NCBI GenBank assembly: GCA_017893485.1
Contig: JACEHZ010000592.1
Location: 1,116,001-1,180,000 of the forward strand
Length of the DNA stretch: 64,000 bases
Direction of reading: 5' to 3'
From: Hemerocallis citrina
Lineage: Eukaryota > Streptophyta > Magnoliopsida > Asparagales > Asphodelaceae
Shown here: piece after piece, positions 19,946 through 32,644 of the stretch
Position numbering within the stretch: position 1 is the first letter of the stretch
Layout: each line of letters opens with the position of its first letter
The notes under the pieces: model-generated
Database searches by the model: none
What the model saw: the letters and a program-made list of their open reading frames with translations, nothing else
Told to the model about the DNA's origin: nothing
Position numbers and translations under genes: made by a program

Positions 19946-21039
19946 GTAACACATGGGGGGACTCTTTATAGACGTTGCACTGCATTCATCGTGTTTCTTA
20001 TGTTGTAAGACACATGTGGGCAAAAATTATCTTGTTTGGAGGCTTCTTACCCATGTATCGCATAATGTGAATCGTTATGTTTTTGAAAAAATTGTTCATT
20101 ATGTGACCAGTTGAAACATGATCAAGAGGCATCCAAACAACTTGGTTTTTTATAACACAAAGATATTATGACATGTAAATTAATGTGAACAGTGCTGATC
20201 GTTCATAATGGATCCTATCGTGTGTGTACAACTATTCTATATGAGGAAATCACTTCACATAAGAATGAGTTTCCCGTTAATCGTATAGGATAGATTTTGT
20301 GCACTTTTAAGGAAGTCGGTGAATTGTTTTGAGATCTTTTGGGCAAGTGAAACACAAACCTTTGAGTTTCATAAAAGGGGAATGGAGTGATGACATTGTT
20401 GTTGATGGAATGACAAGGACAATGAGCAAGCGTAACCATGATCCTGAGGAAAACAAATCTGGAAGCTAAATGGATAATTAGTTTGTTAAATTAATGGAAA
20501 AAATTATTCTTGATGAAATTACATAGAGAAAAAAGGTTTCACTAGTTGACCACGAACTGGGGAGTTCACTTTGTTTTTGTCGCCGGTTCATTCTAAACAA
20601 GTAGGTAAAAAGTAGATCATATTTCTCAAATCCTATTGATTCATACTGGAATTGGTTCAACTTCAAAAATAAGAAGCTGGTTTGTTGGAAGTTTGTGTCC
20701 TATCTTATTAGCATATTAACTTTATATAGAGATTAAACCAAATGATCAGTTATTTTCCATCTGAAATGCTTCCGTAGTTTCTTACAAGGCCAATGAATAA
20801 ATTTCAAAGAAGGTTTTATTGTCTTCTAACTTCTGCTTTTATAGAAAATAAGTTGATGAACATATTTTTTAGTGTTTTAGCTGTCCACCGACGTGTCTAA
20901 TATGTCCCCCACCATGTCATTTTAAAAGTTCTCCATCACCGATATGCTATTTGGAAGTCCTATGTCATTTTTGGGAATATATCTACCACAATAGCGGTTG
21001 AAATTGTTATATCGCCTAACAGGTTATCCAAACATATGG
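19946..21039. other. Intron-type sequence, no feature recognised
   Basis: AT-rich sequence between two mobile elements. I saw no gene, TIR or repeat that I could support. Confidence 0.5.
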
Positions 21040-21047
21040 CAAATACT

Positions 21048-22186
21048 CTAGGAAGCACCATTCGGGTGCGGGGGATGCGGGTGCGGGGATGCGACAATTT
21101 CCAAAAAACAGTAGGATGCGGGCTGGGATTCGGCCAATATTTAAATAATTATTTTATATAATATATATTTATATTAATATTTATATTTTTGTATATAAAC
21201 CAAAATAATTGTTAATAATCATACATTAACCAAGAGATTTCAGTTCATACAATCACAGCAAGCAAGCATATTATGTATATTTGAGTTCATACAATCACTA
21301 CAAACAAGCATATTATATCATTATGTATATTTGAGTTCATACAATCACAACAAACAAGCAAGCAAGCAAGCAAAAAGAAAAGGAAGCAAAAAGGTTTAAT
21401 TAAGGTTGTACGGACTTTTGTGAGGTCATACAATCACAACAGGAAGCAATAAATGGTTAATTATGGTCATACAATACAACATGCAACAAAAACTATATTT
21501 ATGACTTCATCACAAGTTAAGTATGTGAGCAAGTTTAATGGTGAATATTGACAACAAGAACCAACAAGAAGCAACAAAGTTTAATGGTGGATTACCAGAG
21601 AGAGAAGGCGGCGACATCGAAGTGGAAGAGTCGACGGTGGAGGAATCGACAGAGTCAACGACGGAGAAAAGGAGAAATTAACGGCGAAGAGCCGGATCGT
21701 AAAAAAGAGGGATTCAGTTATAAGATAGCTAATGAAATCGTAGCTGGAATTGAGATCTCATTCAAAGAGAAAGATAGCAAAAATCTGGAGTTTCTTTGTG
21801 GAGAAGCTGAGTCAACGGCGAAGAGTGGAGAAGCCAACGGAGAGATGATGTGTCGACGACGGCAAAAGAGATGATTAGGGTTTTGATGGGGATTTGGGGA
21901 TTTAGGGTTCTTGAGAGAGAGGGGGGAGAGAAAATATTAGATAGAGAGAAAAATAGTGGGATTTAGGGTTTTTTTTTATAACAAAGGCCCAAATCCACAC
22001 CCTTGCCGCACCCTAGCCGCACCCGAACCGCACCCTAGCTGCACCCATTAAATTTTTTAATATAAAATAATGGGACACGCACCCTGACGCACTCCGTGCG
22101 TGTCCCGCTGCACCCCCGCTGCACCCGGTTCCGATACAAGTCCGACCTGGGTGTGAGAGCCTCCGTAAAGAGTCTGTGCTTCCTAG
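21048..22186. mobile_element. Non-autonomous hAT-like element (1.14 kb)
   Basis: Termini CTAGGAAGCAC and GTGCTTCCTAG are perfect inverted repeats. They are flanked by CAAATACT (21040-21047) and CAATTACT (22187-22194), an 8-bp target duplication with one mismatch. Subterminal GGTGCGGG/CCCGCACCC words lie inside both ends. A 108-codon open frame at 21548-21874 is Arg/Lys-rich and resembles nothing I know. Confidence 0.7.
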
Positions 22187-22194
22187 CAATTACT

Positions 22195-23811
22195 GCTTAA
22201 TTAGGCATTTCGAGGGGCAGTTTTCTGTATTGACCCAATAACTTATTATGTTATACCATTCATACTTGAATTCACCTTGGTCGAGAACTAGAGCACAAAC
22301 TGATCCTAAATTTACTTGAAGTTTAGGCAGAGACTCAGAATGTTAGATATTTTATTTTCAATTATTTCTCTGTTTTCTGTCTTTGACTCTATTATATGGA
22401 TTCCAATGAGAGAGAGAGATGCTGAAAGAAGAGAATCTCATCCTAAAGTTATCTCAATAAGTGGACTCCCCCCTTTGACTTGAGCATTGAATTGACTCTT
22501 TTTTGATAGCTTTCAAGCGCCGAACCCGATCCAATCCATTTCGTAGTCGTAGCTTATTGGCCTGAGATATAATTCTTAGTGTAAATTTCACAAAACCACC
22601 TTGGGTTTTGGCCATCTCACAGACACCAGGTCTTATTTTCTTATTCAATAAGCCACCCCAACTTTTATTCGTTACACACATTTATACCGTGTTAATTTTT
22701 GCTGTCACGTGGGTGTCATATTGCCATGTGGTGCAATTTGGCTATTTCATGCCTAATCTACCTTGTTTAATAAATAATAATTGTTTTAAGTATTGATTTA
22801 TTAAAATTAGGGTTTGATTTTTGAAAATTAGAAGAAAAGGTTTTTATTTTAGAAAACAATGTGAGGAAAATGAAGAGGGCAAAAGTAAAGAGGGAGAGAT
22901 AAGTATTTTTTTATTTTTTATAGTAATAGTGATTAACTAGATTAATACAGGGGCAAATCAAACAAATGTCATGCTCTATAACTCTAGGGTAGTTTCAAAT
23001 CAATCAATTCACTCTGATTAACTAGAATCAGAGTTCCTCATTGACGATAAAAATATAATTGGGTGGTTATCTGTTCGATGGCTTAATAGATACTCTGAAA
23101 ATTACTGTATGTCCCCAACTATGTCCCCAACTGCTGCTGTTCGGCATGAAAATTCTTAGACAACACAGTTCTAAAATTTGAGATTTATAACCCTTATCTT
23201 ACTTTAATTCTATAATGATCAACAGATGGGAATTTAGGCCTATTTAGTTTTTATGTTTTGCTCTTTGGCAAACAATGGGAATGAAGGGAAATCACTTCTT
23301 TCTTCATTGCTAGTTGATACAAATTTGGACCAATATCAGTTGTATTCACAATTAGAATTTGGTTTGTTCCTCTTTTGCTGCTCAATTGGCATGATGACTA
23401 CAAAATAGGATAAATGCATTTCTATTTTCTCATATGTCCATTTCATAATAAACAAACACAGCTATTTCCTATTGAGTTCAAGGTAGACAGTAAGGAGAAC
23501 AACTAGTGTACAACTTCCAATCAGGTTTGACATAATTTTTATTATTTCTTTACATAGAAAAACTGAATATGCTGCCAAATACATATATGAAATTGGAGAT
23601 GTGAAAACCACGATTGTAATCAACAACAAAATACATAATTACATATAATCATTATGTGAAGAATGAAGAATCTACATGTTACTCATAACTCAACAACTAC
23701 TTAGGGCACTTAATTAATCAGAAGATATGTAAAGAGGGTTATTGGTTTCTGCCTTTAAATTCGTACTTAGCAAGATATGCAAATGATTAAGAAGACAACT
23801 ATCTAATGACT
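22195..23811. other. Intron-type sequence, no feature recognised
   Basis: AT-rich, with a short GA-rich stretch near 22408. No gene or transposon terminus could be supported. Confidence 0.5.
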
Positions 23812-24551
23812 TGTAATGCCCATGGTTAAAGCCCAAGGCCCGCCAAGCCCAAGCTCAAGTAGAATTTGGATTATTCCCACATCGGAAATGAGAAGGGATG
23901 GAGTGGTGTATGTATAATAATGTCTAGAATCCTAAGTTGCCTTCAATACTAGCTAATTTTTAGGTGAGACTTTAACCCTGTGACGGGGCAGTGGGGAGCT
24001 AGATTGTGACTATGGAAGCGATATGGAGTCCGAACATGCACCTTCATGTACAATACGGTGGACTGGAGTGTTGCAAAGTAGTGTCAGAGCTGACTTTAGA
24101 TCGCGATGATGGGACCACAGTGGGTGTATATATTGGCCGAGCCAGAGACAGTACGTTGGCCGTTAGGGTAGAATAGTACGCTGGTGGGGCTAGGGTAAAT
24201 GCAACCTTGTGGACTCACATCGGCTAGAAAGGAAATACATGGTTAGAGCTAAGTCCCTAAGAGATGGGGGGGGGGGGTTATTGTAATATCCATAGTTAAA
24301 GCCCAAGACCCACAAAGCCCAAGCTCAAGTAGAAGTGAGATTAGTAATAGTGCCACATCGGAGAAGAGAATGGATGAAGTGATGTATATATAATAAAGTC
24401 AAAGATTCTAAGTTGCCTTCAATACTAGCTAGTTTTTGGGCGAGACTTTAGCCTTGTGGCGAGGAAGTGGGGAACCAGATTGCGACCATGGAAGCAGTCT
24501 CGCGTCCGAATCTGTACCCTCATGTACAATACGGTGGTCCAGGGTGTTGCA
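23812..24551 (+). mobile_element. TRIM-like mini-LTR retrotransposon (740 bp)
   Basis: Two direct repeats, 23812-24075 and 24282-24551, begin TGTAATRYCCAT and end GTTGCA. After the first comes TAGTGTCAGAGC (24079-24090), close to the tRNA-Met primer-binding site. Before the second comes a purine run (GAGATGGGGGGGG, about 24261-24278). Flanks TGACT (23807-23811) and TGACC (24552-24556) fit a 5-bp target duplication with one change. The interior is about 200 bp and noncoding, as in TRIMs. The two LTRs differ at many sites, so the insertion is old. Confidence 0.78.
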
Positions 24552-25719
24552 TGACCCTAGTCTCCAATACCCATAATAGATGGAACAGTCGTTAAAGAGA
24601 GAAAATCTGAAGGGAGAGAGGAGGATATTGAAGGGAGAGAGGAGGATTTTGAGCTATGGAAAGGTGGGAAGGGATGGCTGTTGGAATTTTTGTTGAAATT
24701 TTTCCACAAGACAGGATGAGTTGTTTTGAGTAGTTGGATTCTTGAGCACTTATTATCCTGAGCCTAATCTTGGAATTATTTGGCAATCATCTTAACTATC
24801 TAAAATTTTTGGGTTTGCCTATTGGCTCTTCTGGTTCATTGAATCAACACAATCTCTTGACTTTGCAAAATGTAATTGCATGAGATAATCACAAGTGTTT
24901 CTGAATGCTGAGAATTTTAAAATCTAAAATGCATTATTGAATCAAACCCACACTTGATTTTACATGGCATAATATATAACAAGGCAATAACCTCCATATT
25001 CATGCATATGACAGGAAGAAGTTAATTTTATGAGAGTTTTGTTTTCGGTCATATTATTTTCTTTCTCTTAATTTATCAATTTTCTGACTTTTCTCTTTAA
25101 CTGGTTAGTAACAATTTTTCCCGTGGCACAGAGAATTTTGTATCTGATCTTAAAAATAACTTGTAGAGTAGGTTTATGTTAAATTACTGGGTGCCACCAT
25201 GATATCCATGTGTAGTCTTTTGGTGAAACTAGTTTATGCTCTTTAGTTTCACTTATCAAAGAGGTTATGGTTGTTTTTCTCAGTTGCTCCAGTTGATTTT
25301 TGAAAAAGTTCCAACAGTTGCTGTAACAAAGTGCATTCCAGAACTCTGAGTTAGTGTCTAGTATGCAGACATTCAGTGTTGGACAACCTCTTCTGATTTT
25401 TCAGTGGCTATATTATGTCTTTATCTGCTTAGAACTGTATCTTTTTATACTTTATTCTACATCAGTTGATTGACTGAGGATCTCAAATGTTTTATCTACT
25501 ATCTTTGGCATCTTAGAGTTTGCTTCAATATCATCTATTCATCGGTGAAAAAATTCAGAGCCGGTATCCATGCTATCCAAGTGGAAAGCCGTCTTACCAA
25601 AACCACATCACCCAGAAAGCATAAGAGAGAGAAGGGTGGGAGGGAGTATATATATGTATTAAAGTTTTTGATATTGATGGAGGCCTCTTACCGAAACCAC
25701 ATCACCCAAAAGCTTCGTG
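24552..25719. other. Intron-type sequence, no feature recognised
   Basis: AT-rich. It includes a short direct repeat of ACCAAAACCACATCACCCA-like sequence near 25597 and 25690. No gene was seen. Confidence 0.45.
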
Positions 25720-26635
25720 TAGGGGTGGGCATCGGTCGGTATCCGACCTAATATGGACCATCCACCACCAATCCAAAGAAGATCGGTTTTTTAATTTTCG
25801 CTTCCGTAACCAATCCGAACCTTAATTGGATCGGTTTCCATCCAAGCCGATTAAGCTCGGTTTGGATTGGATTGGATGGTCGGTTTGGCGTGCTACTTTT
25901 CACCTTCAACATCATTCATAATTTTGTTGAAATTTAAAAGATCAACTTCAATCAAACTTAAGAAACAACCTGCTATTTTTTATTCAGAAATGAATTTAAA
26001 ATGGAGATTCATAAAACCACAAGTTGTTAATGAATTTTGCACTAATTGTTTGAGACGATGACGTTTAAATGAGTGAGATAAACAGCTTTTTCACTTGCAT
26101 ACTTCTGTAATCTTAGTTTATTATCATAAAAAAAACATCAATAACCATAGCTAATTTCAGGTGCAATAAAAAAAGATTTAGAAAATAATTTCTGCTTGAC
26201 TTGATTAAAGTAACTACTAAATGTTACATCAACTTTATGATTCTGTTAAGTTGGGTCACACTGTAAATCAAGCATTTCTCAACAATATAACATATAGGAT
26301 TATGGAGAACCAAAATATAGGTAGAACAACTGCTCGGTTTGTATTAAAGAAATTAAAAAAGAATGTTTGTATCTCAAGGAAAATGAGAAATGACTATTTG
26401 TATATTCAAGAAAGTAGAGGAGAACTATATTTTTTCTGGACTTATGCATAGAGGTATGGTCGGTTCGGTTTCATCGGTTATTTGAAAGCCTCATCCAACA
26501 ACCGAACCGGTCCAATTGGTTATTGAAGATCAAGAACCGATCCAATCCAAACCCCCAATTGGTTCGGTTAAAAACCAGTCGGTTCGGGTTGGATTGGTTC
26601 GGATTGGTCGGTTCGGATAATAGTTGTTCACCCTA
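25720..26635. mobile_element. 0.9-kb hAT derivative, copy 1
   Basis: Starts TAGGGGTGGGCATCGG and ends GTTGTTCACCCTA. It is homologous along its whole length, in the opposite orientation, to 45785-46695. Both ends are packed with CGGTT/GATTGG subterminal words. No clear target duplication remains here (GCTTCGTG against CTTTATGG). No transposase frame is present, so it is non-autonomous. Confidence 0.8.
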
Positions 26636-26825
26636 CTTTATGGTTCATTTCTATATACCAAACAATTTTAACAGGAACCATGTAACTAGAATATGTATGT
26701 TGTCTAGTTATTCGAGGTAGATGGTATATCTTATAATGTCCGGCTCTTTTCTATATATATATTTTTTTTATTGAGAACTACCCTAATTTGTGTAATAACA
26801 ATTTCTGCGTATTTGTTAATAACAG

Positions 26826-26890
26826 CTGCTAATAGTGTTGTTATTGCAACCGAGAAGAAATTACCTTCCATTTTGGACGATGAGACTTCT
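26826..26890 (+). pseudogene. PAB-like exon (SVVIATEKKLPSIL)
   Basis: Flanked by AACAG and GTAAGC. The reading phase continues exactly from the exon at 18429-18505. It encodes AANSVVIATEKKLPSILDDE, matching the alpha-2 family. Confidence 0.85.
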
Positions 26891-27508
26891 GTAAGCCCAA
26901 AATTTTGGTATCTTTTCTAATTTTTTAATGTCTTGATCTTATATTGTAATTATCCAAATTGTTTTAGCAGCTTCTTTTCAATGTGATTTACCTCCTGCTT
27001 ATTGCTTTATACTTGCTATTATGCTTAGGCTCGATAAGTTTGATTTATTGTGAGGCGTTATTGTGTGATATGTTGCATTTTTTATTATGATTTGTTGCAT
27101 TTCTGAATGTGAGTTATAGCTTCTGGGGCTGCATTTCTAAAGCTGTGCAGTATTGCTATGAACAAAAGTGTTGTGGGTAAAAATTGATGTGAGCAGAAGT
27201 GCTGTTAAGAGTGGTTTGTTTGATTATTATTATTTTTGGAGGGGACAAAAAAGAATAGCAGAAACCCCAATTCTGTAAGAGTTTTAAAAAATTCAATGCA
27301 ATTTTAATCAGTTTGGCCACACACTTTTTTTATGCTTAGAAGTGCCTTGAGAGTTTTGGGCTTCTCAAAAGCAATGTCGAATGTAGTCTAAGTCACTGTA
27401 TGCATCATAAGATAGGCCTAATTAACATAGGCTTATATCTTATGCAACCTAGAATCATCAAGGCCCTACTTCTGATGAAATCTCTCTCTATAAGAGATCA
27501 GTATGCAC

Positions 27509-27535
27509 GGGGGGGGGGGGGGGGGGGGGGGGGGG
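27509..27535 (+). repeat. Poly-G tract (27 nt)
   Basis: An uninterrupted G run within an intron. Its length may be inexact in any assembly. Confidence 0.9.
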
Positions 27536-28349
27536 ATATACTCGTTAAGCCTAGTGTATGCAGACACCTATACTATGTTTTCAAATCTCCATTAGGACCT
27601 AGGTAGCATACATAGAAGTCTATAAAACTCTATTGACTATATAGTATATCATCGCCTACACTGAGAGTGCATCAACTCTATATTGGGTTGATGCCCATCC
27701 CCGCGCACATATATATTTCTTGTTTTATTTTTTAACCTTTACAGCTTTAACTTTTGCTTGTCTTTGAAACCATTCTTCTCCTCTAATTCTCTTAATAAAG
27801 AGATTCCGTGAAGTGGACAAATAATTAAGTTTTTCTTCTTAGAAAACATATATTTAAACTGTTAAAATTATTGATACACTTATACTTTTGAGTACAGGGA
27901 ACAATTCTCTATATTCCTCAAATAATGTAACTTGTTAAACCAACCAAATTTAGCATATTTTGAGAAATATTATTTTTCATACAGAAAAGTGTTTGAAAAG
28001 TTGTAAATCATGGTTCATGATTTATCTTTAACTGAAATATTCTTATTATTTATAGTTGACAAGTAAATTGAATTCATAGATATTTCTTATTCTTGTCCTC
28101 TTTTAGTTCGTTATGCTAAATCAAGTTGCTGTGTAATCAATGTGTTTATCCTTATACATCCACTAAAAAATATTGAACAATTTCGTGAATTACTAAAAAT
28201 GGTAAAAGAAAAGAACGCGTATTACATGCTGAATTTATTTATGCGTATATTTTATTTTATTTGATGTATAAACTGCAAAAGTATTATTATAATGTGCCAG
28301 TTGTGAGAAATGTAAATATTCCTGCATCTGCTACAGGGAATATGTCTAG

Positions 28350-28417
<68 letters not shown>

Positions 28418-28436
28418 TTATTCCCCCCCCCCCCCC
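28350..28436. repeat. (TA)n microsatellite followed by a C14 run
   Basis: About 64 nt of alternating TA, a TTTATTTATT bridge, then 14 C. The open frame read through it, with an alternating Ile-Tyr stretch, is an artefact. Confidence 0.9.
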
Positions 28437-28905
28437 AAACAAAGTAGAAAGATGTACGTTGATTTATAGAGGCCCAGTACATCAGAAAAATACAATCACA
28501 GCAGAAATATCTTACAGATCAGTCGTGTGTTGTTAGCACCTTACAAAAAATGTTATCCTCTAAGGGAGCCAATGGAAAGGGTCCAGACCATCAGACTGAA
28601 TCACCAGCCCTCCATCAGATCAGTGGTATGAACATAGAGAGAATGCACATATAATTAAACATATATACTAAACATAAACATGAATGCAATAACCACCCAG
28701 TCTATGTTCAATTCAAATTTATATATATGACCAGCAAGCATGTTTTCCTCACGGATACAATGTTGCAAGAAGGGAAATAAGATGTAAGTTTATAAGTTTA
28801 TGCATGAAGCTTAAAGTGGTGAGAACATTCCGTTGTGCTCTGCAAGCTCGAGTGATTTGTTTGATTGTAAGCTACATACCGGATTGAATCTGAGTCGGTT
28901 TTGGA

Positions 28906-28921
28906 GGGGGGGGGGGGGGGG
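28906..28921 (+). repeat. Poly-G tract (16 nt)
   Basis: A run of 16 G followed closely by a short C-rich stretch (CCCCCCT at 28929), so it could fold as a G/C hairpin. Confidence 0.85.
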
Positions 28922-30782
28922 ATTTGACCCCCCTCCAGAATATCGGTATCAACGATCCAAAGCAATGGTTGGCCAAGATGCAATGTGGATAAGGTGATTT
29001 GGTCCAGTCCAACCCTGAGATGGCCGATCTGGTAAATTAAATTTGAAAGGGGAGGAATCAAAAGAAAAAAGTGGAAAAATTTACATGATCCTTATGCAAG
29101 ATAGTTGTCACAAAAAAATTTCATTGCAAGAAATCTACGATCTTTGTGAGAAATTGCAAGATAGACTGCAATATATATACTAGGGAAATGAGGTGGTTTC
29201 ATGCACATTTTTATATCATATATGCAGGTTGGTTTCACATAAATTTGAGAGAGGTTGACTTTGCACCTCCTTAGGTTATAGTAGTACATATTATATGTGC
29301 ATAACATGTACAATCATTTAAGTTAGATATTAATTTGTAATATTTAATTGATCAATTAGCTTTTTAAATAACTAAAATAATTTATTTTTTTTGAAAAAGA
29401 AAGATTTCAATATAATTTTTAATTTAAAAAATCCTATATAAAAAGTCCAACCCGATATTGCTGATTTGGCCCATACCGATACCAAAATTTTTGTTAAGCC
29501 GGTACGTTTCGCGATACCGGAATTTTGACCTTGTAATCAATAAATAACCTTCTGCAAATATTGCTTTTTGTAATTATGCTCCTTCAAACTAGATATGCTT
29601 TGACTTGTTACTTCATTTCATTGTTCTGCTTTTCGTTGCATCTTTCTATCTAGTTACCATGCTAATGAGTGGCGGATGCATGAATTCTACTCACTGTGGG
29701 CGTATTGTAATGATATTTTAATGGTTTATACAGTCAAATAAAATAAATTATATGCATAAATTTTTTTACACGTAAAGGCCCTTTTTGTGTTTTACCAATT
29801 TTAGTATTTGACGAATTTGTCACCAATATTTGAGTATTAAATATTTAATGATGGTAGTTATTTTTCAATAAATTGAAGGAGACTTTTTGTAGCTCTTGCA
29901 AATTGATTTGACATAACAAACTGAAGGAGCATATGAAATTCATGTGAAATTTGTAAAAGAAATAAGATATAATGATGAAATGTGACATTAATTTACTTCA
30001 AAAGTATAGTAAAAATATTTCATTAAGAACATTAATGCAGTTCAGTTTTTTCGAACATTTGTAGGATGAAAAAGGACATTTAAAAAAATGTTGAGTTTGT
30101 TGGTGTACAAAGTTGTATTAACTGAGGAATAAAAAGAATTGTTCGGTGTTCACTATACTATAAGCACAAGAGTTTTAATCATTTTAACAATTTCAATATT
30201 TCAATGTATGTTTTCAAAGAAAAACAACTTATGTAGCTGGTTGCCCGCTTCACATAACCTTTTTCTAGATGTAATAGTATATTAAGAAGAGATGAATGTT
30301 TTTCAAGACAAGCAAAAGGCAAAAATGAGGACAGTGCAAGTTTCTTTATTTAAAGAAAATTAAAATTCTGATTTAAATAAATAAAATAATAAATTTCTCT
30401 TATCCATTTCCTCAGAACCAGAAAAAAAATTTGTTAGTTGTGCTGGCCCCAATCCCTGAATCTGATCCAAAAATGGGACAAAGCGTTGACTCCACTAGCT
30501 AACTAAGCTGAGCGTAGGCATCAGCATATTATGCAATACAGTATTTATATTATATCATCGTTTCTATATAGGTATTAGCAAGGATTTGCAAGCGTAATGT
30601 AGGCAACTACCTGTACTCACCAGTCACCATAATGTGGGTCCATCCCCGGTGCTAATTAAACATTTTATGTTTTCGTTCAGACTGTTGGTGATAGATAATG
30701 ATTATCACTATTTTTAAGTGCATGGCTAGATATCACTCTTTTTAGAATGTCAAAATAATTTGATAAAGTGATTTTGTTGCAG
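28922..30782. other. Intron-type sequence, no feature recognised
   Basis: AT-rich. TACCGATACC- and CGATACCGG-type words at 28926-29520 hint at a decayed repeat, but I could not define its ends. Confidence 0.45.
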
Positions 30783-30828
30783 GTGCAAAGGATTCGGCTT
30801 ATGACAACAAACATTACATTGTTTACAG
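30783..30828 (+). pseudogene. PAB-like exon (VQRIRLMTTNI), diverged
   Basis: Flanked by TTGCAG and GTGCTT. It encodes VQRIRLMTTNITLFT, where the family has VQKIQLLTPNIGVVY or similar, so it is more diverged than the first two exons. This suggests loss of constraint. Confidence 0.7.
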
Positions 30829-31795
30829 GTGCTTCACTATTCAATCTTCTTCTTTTACCTTAAGCTTTTTCAATAGTAAATCGTATGGCTAAACGTGGGA
30901 GAAGATGAGTTATAAATTAAATATTGTTTGCTCCTTTATTTACTATCAATTTGAGGACTATGAAATTTGCTTTGGGTAGCTTCTCCATACTGAAAATGCA
31001 CCACAGAGGTATTGTTAATTTTATGAGCTTCCGTCTATTTGAATTCTGATGTCAACCCTACTGTTGGTGGTAAATTGCGGCCAAGGGAAATGTGGAAAAA
31101 ATACAGATTTGCTAAAATTTCTATTCAACCATTTGGATTGTGTATGCTGGTATGCTCATAGTTCAACTAGGAGAATCCTCCAAATTTGGTGGGATTGGTA
31201 CTAAATTGGAAGTCAGGGTGACCACTGACCGTCAACAAAATTAACAGTGGCTAACCCTGGATATCGTAGGGGTCAGTCACAAGAATCCTTCCCCATTCAA
31301 CTCTGTTAGCTGGAGGGTTCATAATTATTTCACATAGATAATAGATTCAACTTAGTTTTATGATAGATCTTGTGCTGGCAATAGACTGCCTAACATAAAA
31401 CTCCTGTCTACTAAGTTTGGAGAGCGTATGAAGAAATAGACTTTAGGCGCAACAATAGTGGAGTTGGTTATTAGAGTGGAGAGGAAATAGTTTATAAGGG
31501 ATTCCATTTAGTCTAGTGCTATTTAAGCAGAGGATATAGATAAAGAAAAAGTATCTCGAGATTTATTGGAACTTTCAGTCTTCCCAGGAACTTTTGTTTT
31601 GTGAAATGGCTTATGAAATGTTATAATAATCCATGTTTTAGCAACACAGCTCAAGAGTCAAGACTCTTGCACGCCAACTGAACATAATCCATGTGGCATG
31701 AACTCTTATCATGATAAGTGGGAGGTCTAATTTTTGGATCTACCTGGACAGTCACAATGGGAATATTTGGACCTAAATGAGGCACAAATCTAGAG

Positions 31796-31796
<1 letters not shown>

Positions 31797-31828
<32 letters not shown>

Positions 31829-31838
31829 CGCGCGCGCG
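31797..31838 (+). repeat. C31 run followed by (GC)n
   Basis: 31 C followed by GCGCGCGCGCG. It marks the left boundary of the LINE-derived sequence. Confidence 0.9.
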
Positions 31839-31972
31839 AAAAAAGGGAATTTAAAGGATATTGAATGTCTAATGTTTTTCAGGTAATACATTGTAGTTAC
31901 TTGTCTATTAGATGTTTTGACATCATTGGTGTTAAGGATGATTGCGGTCCATTCATAACATGCTTTTTCCCT

Positions 31973-32639
31973 CTACTGATACCGGGTCTTTTGCCAAATA
32001 GTAGGAGTATCATCAGGAATATAACTCAAAATCGACAAATTATAAGTAGAAATACCTCCACATGCCGATACTGGGTCTTTTGCCTTGGCCGCTGCTCGAA
32101 TCAGATCTTTCTCACTAGGTCCTTGTTCGCCCCATTTGTCGAGTTGCCTTTTGCTCTTCCTCTTGTACTTAATTGTCTGCCTACTCTCTGTGTCTCCTCT
32201 CGTAAGATCCCTTGTCTCCAATTTATCTGCGTCAAACTCCAAAATCTGCGACTCCTCGCCCACTCCGTGTAGAGCACCGATTCTGTCTCCTCTTCCATCA
32301 CTTCCCTCACTAGAGACGATCTCTTGGAAGATGCTTCCTGATTATAGCCCTGCAATTGAATCCTCTAGACCTCCTCCCTGATGTATTCTTCTTCTTGTAG
32401 CCTCTCAGTCTCTGCATCGTTAATAGTCTCGTTATTAAGCTCGCTGAGAGGAACAATAGGCTGTTCTTGAGCCTGTGCCCCCTTTGGTTGCTGCCTCGGA
32501 TCTTGCAAGTCATCTGCTCCCAAATTTTGCTCCCGAGTTATCCCATTAAAATCTCTGATAGCCTCTATAACTGCTCTCTTGACAGATTCATTGAAGTCCT
32601 CCCTACTTATTTCATTAATGCAACTCAGGCTCCTAGATA
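31973..32639 (-). pseudogene. LINE ORF1, C-terminal part beyond the Tat insertion
   Basis: The charged sequence at 32643-32365 (CINEISREDFNESVKRAVIE) continues the open frame beyond the Tat insertion. Frameshifts lead to 32355-32101 and 32263-31973, where KRKSKRQLDKWGEQGPSEKD, an LINE/nuclear-type basic tail, is read. No domain is recognised. Its link to the N-terminal part rests on collinearity and the CCACC duplication. Confidence 0.5.
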
Positions 32640-32644
32640 CCACC

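Noticed and set aside
28261..28536. 91-codon open frame with an alternating Ile-Tyr stretch
   Set aside because: It is read through the (TA)n microsatellite.
29040..29520. Possible decayed transposon with CGATACCGG-type words
   Set aside because: I could not find matching ends or a target duplication.
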